IMG/VR virus record: IMGVR_UViG_3300001450_000401
Location: 1-21,338 of that record
Length of the DNA stretch: 21,338 nt
Source of the DNA: a virus
Direction: 5' to 3' (one strand)
This document shows positions 16,901 through 21,338 of the stretch, in pieces. The first letter of the stretch is position 1. Every line of letters begins with the position of its first letter. The position numbers were made by a program, and so were the translations under genes. A model generated the notes under the pieces. The model worked only from the letters and a program-made list of their open reading frames with translations. It was not told the origin of the DNA and ran no database searches.

Positions 16901-19900
16901 CTCTTATTTATTTTTAAATTCGTTACCGTTACCTACATTTAGAGAAAAAGCTATAAGTGTTGGGGCTGATGAGAGCTCCTCGGAGTTTGGTAATTATATT
17001 TCCCAAATGTTTAATCAGTTACCAGCTCTTCATGAAGTACCTGTAGCTTTATTATTAAGGGTAGGTTCTGTATGGTGGAGATATAAAAATATGGTTAGGT
17101 CAACTACCGGTAATGTTGACCCACTAAGTTCTATTTGGGGTAATGTAGGTCAGTTTGGTACAATTGCACCATATAACATTGGTCCAGCCTATATATATGA
17201 TGAAGTGAATCAAGTACTGGACCCTACCGTTGCCCTACAACCACCATACGCTTTTAAAGATATGGGGGTCACATACCAATACTCCTCGGAACAAAATGTT
17301 AATAATATAATGCAAGTAGGTGTATACCCTGCATTAGTTGGGGCATTACATTTTATAGCTACAGACTCTACATCTTATATTAATACTGGTTCAGGGGCAA
17401 ATTTAAATGATATTATTAGTCCTTCCGCACCACTAACTATTACAAATAATACTGGGATAGGGTTTACCTCACCAGGTGGTACCCAAGTACAATTCTACGA
17501 CGTATATATGGACTCCGCAACAATAATTAATAAAAATGTGGGTGTACAATACAACAACAGTGAAGAACCAAAACAATATTATATATTATATCCATCATCT
17601 GGTGGGTTAGGTGAAACAGACGCTAATACTTACAATACACCAGTTATGAATAACACAGCAATCCATAACGGTGCTACACGATTATTATGGGGTACGTCCA
17701 ACTACGGATATTTTGAACATAAAGCTGGGTACAAAGGAACACCAAACCAGTACATTAAAAAAGTAAATCCTAACAAAACTCAACAAACTTCTTGGGAATT
17801 TAAAGATGACGGAAATTATTCTACCATAGAAGAACTAAGAGGTGTATTCAATGTAGAACAACTAAACGAATTTGAACAAATGTTTTTAAAGTTCGCGACA
17901 CCGACAGGGTCTTATGAAATTGGGGGGTCATTAAAAACAATAATAAAAGAATTGGTTGTGGTAGAAAAGACTTGGTTGGACGCTGTTGAGATTGTAAGTG
18001 ATATGTTTTCTAAGAATTTAGCTTGGGCACAATTAGAGAAATTTAATACAGCTATGGACCTATTTTTAAATAAAACTGTAAAATATGAACATGAAACAAC
18101 ATCAAACCTAAACCTAATAAGTGGGGACTCCAACCTTATACAAAAAGTGTCTGCCCTACATAATGAAATACAACCAGGGTTTCTCGGTTCACCATTTGCT
18201 GAGTTTAGTGACAGTTATGATTTTGGTAACTATAGTGATAACCCTATTATACCAGCATCTGGGATACCATGGGGTGGGGGTAACCCTATAGAGTTACAGG
18301 AAGCAAGAATACATCTAGGTGAGTTTGTTGTACAAGACAGCACCCAATTCTCAAGTTTAGAACCATTTGATGACACCAACCCAATGTATAAGTTTTTTAT
18401 GGATGTAAGAGGTAATGACGGTGGGATAGAATTTAACGTAGAAAACATACAAAGTTTTGCCCCAATAGCTAGACTGTATGGGACCTACCTAACAACAAAC
18501 CCAACATTTATAACTCCAAAAACGTATCTAGATTTGGTAATGAATGAAATTAACTCATTAAAAAGTGGTCAAGAGCTGTTTATTAATAGTCTAATAAAAA
18601 ACTTAAAAAAATTAATTAAAGAAGACCCAACTAAAGATACCAACAGTAGTGAAATTATAGAGAATGATGAAAGAGCTAGTATTGACGCACCGGATGTAAA
18701 ATTAGAATTGTACAACCAATTTAAAACACTAAATGATAGGTGGATAGCTGGAATTAATTTGTCTTCTACTGGAACTACCCTATTTGAAAAGTTTTTATTT
18801 TTTGACAGGGCAAATAGTGATATTGGTGACGAGGCAATAATTAATATATGGGACGTATTAAAATTAGACTCACCTTTTAAAGGAGGTGAAGAAGATACCA
18901 TAATTAAATCTACATTAACACAGAGTGTAGCCAGTTATTTAAGTACTATTTTAGCTAATAATTATTTTAATTTCATACCACTACCAGCTTATATTAATTT
19001 TAATAGCCCACTTAATGACGGGTCTAACACACAATTACAAGGAAATGCAATGTTTGGTAATTTTATGACTGTGGATTATTTAGATGCTAGGCCAGCATTC
19101 CTATGTCAATATGTAGGTAAACCATCATCACAGTTAAATATAGAAAATAATAATAATGGTTATAATAATGATACTTTTGACCCCGGAAATATTGCAAATA
19201 ATGCCTTTATTAGAAAACCGTGTAAGGATAATAAACCAGAGTTATCTAATAAGATGATGGGGTTCACCGTGGATTTTGGTATAAAAAATCAAAATATCTT
19301 TGAGTCAATAACACTGGACCAGTCCCAATTTCAAAATACGTCGGAAAGTTTTAAGATATTACAAGAAATGGCAGATTCTGGTGGTGGTGGGTCAACGTCT
19401 ATGGCATCTATATCACTATATAATATATATGCTAGTAGGTCATATACAGCAAAAGTAACCTGTGTAGGTAATGTAACAATACAACCAACACAATACTTCC
19501 AACTAAGATATTTACCAATGTTTAACGGACCTTATTTAATAATAAATGTAGACCACGAAATACGAGCTAATAGTATTGAGACTTCTTTTGAGGGGGTTAG
19601 GGTACCACTACCAGAATTACCACTGGTACAAGACCTAGTACAAAGAGTTAATAAAAAGTTATACGAAAAAGGTGAAGATAGGTTAAAAGAATTACCAGTA
19701 GATTTATATTTCGATGCACGAAGTGCTACAGAATCACAAATGAAATTGAAAAGTAATCAAAATGGATATATTGATAATGTGAGTACCTATCAGACATTTG
19801 CTAGTGATAATGTTTCTTGGAAAAATATACTAGATGGAGACAAATTCAGTGTGATAGACATGTTTGAAGACCCAGAAAAAACCCACCTGGGTATTGATTT

Positions 19901-20330
19901 TGTACCATTAGAGGGCGACACAACTACAGCTGATGGTGTTGGGCTACCGGTTTATAGTGCTACTGAAGGTAAAATAGAAAAAATGATAGATGGGTGTAAT
20001 CATTTACAAACAACTAATAATTGTGGTAAGTATGGAAATATGGTTGAAATAAAATTAACAGTAAACATAAATCCAGATGAAGGAGACACCAAATACTATA
20101 TAACCAGGTATGGGTTTATGAGAAGTGAATTATTAGTAAAAAACCAAACTAACCTAAACATATCTGATGCTGGTTTCGGTAATAAGAAATTAGGGCTTGT
20201 GGGTAATAGTGGACTATCTAAGGAAACTCATCTACATTTTGAAATTGTGAGAGGACTAAAAGGTAAGAATAATAAGATAATAGAACATTATTTAAACCCC
20301 AAAAATTTCCTACCTATGTTTAATGCTTAA
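13986..20330 (+). CDS. Giant baseplate hub-associated protein with C-terminal M23 peptidase (tail lysin)
   Basis: This 2114-residue protein is the largest in the window and ends in a zinc endopeptidase that probably cuts host peptidoglycan during injection. The C-terminal domain (about residues 1960-2110) has the complete M23/LytM ligand set: HLGID with H1967 and D1971, and HLHFE with H2082 and H2084. A G-N-S-G-L loop precedes the second motif, as usual in the family. Residues about 100-250 (TSINVKINASYIPQVTINFTD, LPYPTFFLTLKGYYG) look like a hub or wedge domain. A Gly-rich linker (GGGGS, near 1798) precedes a beta domain at about 1805-1870 (AKVTCVGNVTIQPTQYF) similar to the C-terminal domain of hub proteins. 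No signal peptide or membrane helix is visible, fitting assembly in the cytoplasm. T4 divides such roles between gp27 and gp5; here they seem fused. The middle 1300 residues are unassigned. Confidence 0.88.
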   Translation: MADNLNSGNVLTTQVGNNVVIIDPNKVVDSAGKVTDRLVPSDELVMYANLNARIFPRSKVLAGTSQGASVQVELFEGEINFMRPEGKSKLDSDWTEAFTDPEVNKQVNDVSSAGVTVSSDIQNKNDFQGFGITSINVKINASYIPQVTINFTDIRGKTLFEQAKGNTPYTAFFHLPYPTFFLTLKGYYGKAVQYQLTLEKFVSRFDPSNGDYLVTCDFKGNHIALLRDINMHEAVTAPYMFPNRMNASTGEITSTRGRQTMLDVYRQYKDKGLIGNGENDTQDFPELTIVELIEIVQNLDNNLSTLYGEANLEATTDKLEYSETLNLFKEAVTGKDGWVKKYLDIGTQRNLKVVVPSDDPSAFSGKTIITPAFPLLGMSQMSEEKDYQKQKDGKENIEKEAKKALELIVGKYTKLLKDNPTFGPISQKFDGKYRVNSGFSEKNYNLYDNSIIRGNVTIADITTKLNKEFAPWFAFAGKSESFNQVWDRTSRVFEKKAELMAEDMTEKLNERLEEELGFRPTIRNVFAVIMAGADTFLRMLDDVHNKAMLQSNNEKRINTAKQSNDTPKGTSLKSNGDETPKLGNVFPWPQYYVTEEKDCKTSSTLKYPGDKEVIETTQAWNTEVWPEVEFVEEYTKSSTYKFSTFSSPTNNDGLDMNFTPTSIFDWPPYTTPYKVLSNVNIWWEIIQRAEQIIFYGSFMTRFRGSGQWVESLIELSEYEANNLFEKIKDQKTIKQIFMDMPQSALLWMENILARDDYPRFVPYLLYNSVIPIPFNSTGKFIWDPQNFTVISKEFTKNFEALKITKGNGFFDVAPTVSGNWVQTNFAGGSSLNTSNLYDISKNLTYDIITTNVLSDTTNTKYFTEFKYAFAGKEAKNYYLNYLSRTINYSELKNSSGVDKFYQRISENKFVTEGEILFTPESIGAPGVAWTDPNPIKRLTSILNTPYFINALLDGVQNEKSLGPNSTNPYTKASYLFLNSLPLPTFREKAISVGADESSSEFGNYISQMFNQLPALHEVPVALLLRVGSVWWRYKNMVRSTTGNVDPLSSIWGNVGQFGTIAPYNIGPAYIYDEVNQVLDPTVALQPPYAFKDMGVTYQYSSEQNVNNIMQVGVYPALVGALHFIATDSTSYINTGSGANLNDIISPSAPLTITNNTGIGFTSPGGTQVQFYDVYMDSATIINKNVGVQYNNSEEPKQYYILYPSSGGLGETDANTYNTPVMNNTAIHNGATRLLWGTSNYGYFEHKAGYKGTPNQYIKKVNPNKTQQTSWEFKDDGNYSTIEELRGVFNVEQLNEFEQMFLKFATPTGSYEIGGSLKTIIKELVVVEKTWLDAVEIVSDMFSKNLAWAQLEKFNTAMDLFLNKTVKYEHETTSNLNLISGDSNLIQKVSALHNEIQPGFLGSPFAEFSDSYDFGNYSDNPIIPASGIPWGGGNPIELQEARIHLGEFVVQDSTQFSSLEPFDDTNPMYKFFMDVRGNDGGIEFNVENIQSFAPIARLYGTYLTTNPTFITPKTYLDLVMNEINSLKSGQELFINSLIKNLKKLIKEDPTKDTNSSEIIENDERASIDAPDVKLELYNQFKTLNDRWIAGINLSSTGTTLFEKFLFFDRANSDIGDEAIINIWDVLKLDSPFKGGEEDTIIKSTLTQSVASYLSTILANNYFNFIPLPAYINFNSPLNDGSNTQLQGNAMFGNFMTVDYLDARPAFLCQYVGKPSSQLNIENNNNGYNNDTFDPGNIANNAFIRKPCKDNKPELSNKMMGFTVDFGIKNQNIFESITLDQSQFQNTSESFKILQEMADSGGGGSTSMASISLYNIYASRSYTAKVTCVGNVTIQPTQYFQLRYLPMFNGPYLIINVDHEIRANSIETSFEGVRVPLPELPLVQDLVQRVNKKLYEKGEDRLKELPVDLYFDARSATESQMKLKSNQNGYIDNVSTYQTFASDNVSWKNILDGDKFSVIDMFEDPEKTHLGIDFVPLEGDTTTADGVGLPVYSATEGKIEKMIDGCNHLQTTNNCGKYGNMVEIKLTVNINPDEGDTKYYITRYGFMRSELLVKNQTNLNISDAGFGNKKLGLVGNSGLSKETHLHFEIVRGLKGKNNKIIEHYLNPKNFLPMFNA

Positions 20331-20357
20331 TAAATTGACTATTATTGATTTAATTGA

Positions 20358-20369
20358 TATTTATAAGTA
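20358..20369 (+). promoter_or_regulatory. Putative late promoter box (TATTTATAAGTA)
   Basis: This box lies in the 54-base gap after the giant baseplate gene, 27 bases before the ATG at 20385. One base differs from the full palindromic version at 7363. Confidence 0.52.
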
Positions 20370-20384
20370 TAAAAACTAATTATT

Positions 20385-20624
20385 ATGATTACAGAACAAT
20401 TAAAACAGAAACTAAGTAATTTTTTAAGTAAACCAATAACTAATGTTGTTGATAACGGTCAAACACCAGAAGGTCAAGAAGTTTGTGATTTAGATACTGG
20501 TATTTGTTATACTATAAAATCTAGAGATGGTTTAATAGAGAGAGTTGAAAATAGTATTAGGGTTAATAGAAAAGTGCAAGTAGAATCCCCATCAGGACAA
20601 TTAAAACAATTATTAAATGGATAA
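20385..20624 (+). CDS. Small hypothetical protein
   Basis: This 79-residue protein is not one I recognise. The N-terminus (MITEQLKQKLSNFL) is an amphipathic helix similar to short N-terminal helices in two other genes here. The centre has CDLDTGICYTIKSRDGLIERV, with two cysteines six residues apart, probably a beta hairpin. The C-terminus is polar and helical (SGQLKQLLNG). It starts after a late-promoter box, lacks a Shine-Dalgarno sequence and overlaps the next gene by eight bases, so the two are probably translated together. Confidence 0.72.
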   Translation: MITEQLKQKLSNFLSKPITNVVDNGQTPEGQEVCDLDTGICYTIKSRDGLIERVENSIRVNRKVQVESPSGQLKQLLNG

Positions 20625-21338
20625 TTTAGAAAAAGCTTTATTAAAACAGTTAAGTAGGTTTAAAGAAATTGGTCACAATATAAATAATCTAGACGAACAG
20701 ATTGTTGGTGGTGTAGGTGGTGGTTCAGGTTTTGAAACACAACAAGGAGGTTCCGACAGATTAGAAAAGTTTAAAAAACAACAAGATATTGGTGAACAAG
20801 AAACCGAAGATGTTGAGTTAGATATACCTACAGACCCAGAAGCTGAAATTGAAGATACCGATTTAGATATACCTACAGACCCAGAAGCTGAAGTAGAAAC
20901 GGATGTAGACATAGACATGGATATGGAAGGTGGTGAAGAAGAAATGGATATAGACACTGGAACAGACGAAACTACAGAACTAGATGTTACAGACCTAGTA
21001 ACCAAACAAGATGAAACTAACACTGAATTATCAGACCAAAAAGATATTTTATCTAAAAATACACAAAGTTTAGATGATTTAATGGATAAATTATCCGATT
21101 TAGAAACACATTTAACTTCTATGGACGATATGGTTAATAAAATACAAAATCTAGAAAATAAAATAGAAGAGTATAGACCAAAAACAGAAGAAGAAAAATT
21201 AGGTTTAAGAAAACATGATAGTGGCCCATTTGATAAAACTTTAAGTGATTTCTTTAACGATAAAGAAGAGGTTTTTGACAAAACAGGTAAAAAACAATAT
21301 ATTTTAACTAAAGATGATGTAGAGAATTTTAGTGACGC
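20617..21338 (+). CDS. Acidic coiled-coil protein, 3'-truncated by window edge
   Basis: This frame is open from the ATG at 20617 to the end of the window (about 240 residues visible) with no stop. Its order is an N-terminal helix (DNLEKALLKQLSRFKEIGHN), a glycine-rich linker (VGGVGGGSG), and a strongly acidic region with a doubled DIPTDPEAE unit. Then comes a heptad-like segment at about residues 128-185 (LSDQKDILSKNTQSLDDLMDKL, then KIQNLENKIEEY) and a C-terminal region with DSGPFDKTLSDFF. An acidic, coiled-coil protein in a phage late region could be an assembly scaffold or an adaptor, but I do not recognise the family. The long reverse-strand frame at the same place is its shadow. Confidence 0.78.
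   Translation, partial: MDNLEKALLKQLSRFKEIGHNINNLDEQIVGGVGGGSGFETQQGGSDRLEKFKKQQDIGEQETEDVELDIPTDPEAEIEDTDLDIPTDPEAEVETDVDIDMDMEGGEEEMDIDTGTDETTELDVTDLVTKQDETNTELSDQKDILSKNTQSLDDLMDKLSDLETHLTSMDDMVNKIQNLENKIEEYRPKTEEEKLGLRKHDSGPFDKTLSDFFNDKEEVFDKTGKKQYILTKDDVENFSD
20818..20892 (+). repeat. Two 30-bp in-frame direct repeats in the acidic coiled-coil gene
   Basis: Identical 30-base units at 20818-20847 and 20863-20892, starting TTAGATATACCTACAGACCC, encode LDIPTDPEAE twice. The 45-base period is a whole number of codons. The exact identity points to a recent duplication. Confidence 0.9.

Noticed and set aside
20673-21281. 202-residue Ser/Val-rich reverse-strand frame
   Set aside because: It is the antisense of the forward acidic coiled-coil gene opening at 20617; its low-complexity serine runs mirror Asp/Glu/Thr codons.
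1-21338. Possible TGA recoding, since no gene here ends in TGA
   Set aside because: All genes read cleanly with the standard code, tryptophan is encoded by TGG and only about a dozen stops are visible; TAA and TAG preference fits the AT-rich composition.

Overview
The window looks like a late, virion-structure region of a contractile-tailed (myovirus) phage, or a prophage of one, distantly related to T4, probably infecting a member of the Bacteroidota. The phage call rests on a T4-gp18-type tail sheath C-terminus, a gp19-type tail tube, a gp26/gp51-type baseplate-hub/tail-chaperone protein, a tape-measure candidate, a LysM-like gp53/tail-X-type protein and a very large baseplate protein ending in an M23 peptidase, all in the usual tail-module order. 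The host call is inference. The DNA is AT-rich (about one third G+C by eye), no gene start has a Shine-Dalgarno sequence and starts are preceded by A/T-rich leaders. The one reverse-strand gene pair has a TTTG-N20-TATCTTTG promoter match of the Bacteroidota type and encodes a lipoprotein with a Bacteroidota-like signal sequence.

Layout. 1-2954: 3' part of an oversized, cysteine-rich tail sheath gene. 2976-3872: acidic protein with an EF-hand-like loop, closed by a strong bidirectional terminator at 3889-3915. 3914-4781: two reverse-strand genes (lipoprotein, then a two-helix membrane protein) inserted into the otherwise forward tail operon. 4844-5695: HAD-family phosphatase-like protein. 5762-6250: tail tube, followed by a hairpin terminator. 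6437-7349: tail assembly chaperone/hub protein whose C-terminal domain lies in the +1 frame, a candidate programmed frameshift. 7386-9557: tape-measure-like protein. 9606-12566, 12588-13676, 13679-13996 and 13986-20330: a tightly packed baseplate block. 20385-20624: small unknown protein. 20617-21338: acidic, coiled-coil protein that runs off the window.

The forward genes appear to be controlled by a repeated motif, TATTTATAAnTA, found in seven intergenic gaps. It resembles the T4 late promoter TATAAATA and is itself nearly palindromic. The reverse-strand cassette has its own host-like promoter match, as expected of a phage 'moron'. No stretch over 300 bases lacks a gene; the longest gap (6251-6436) holds a terminator, a promoter-like box and a short palindrome. 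I saw no tRNA, CRISPR array, insertion sequence or integrase.

Most worth follow-up: the +1 frameshift at about 7128-7183; the apparent complete absence of GATC from the window; the lipoprotein/membrane-protein cassette; the enlarged Cys-rich sheath; and the 2114-residue baseplate-lysin fusion.
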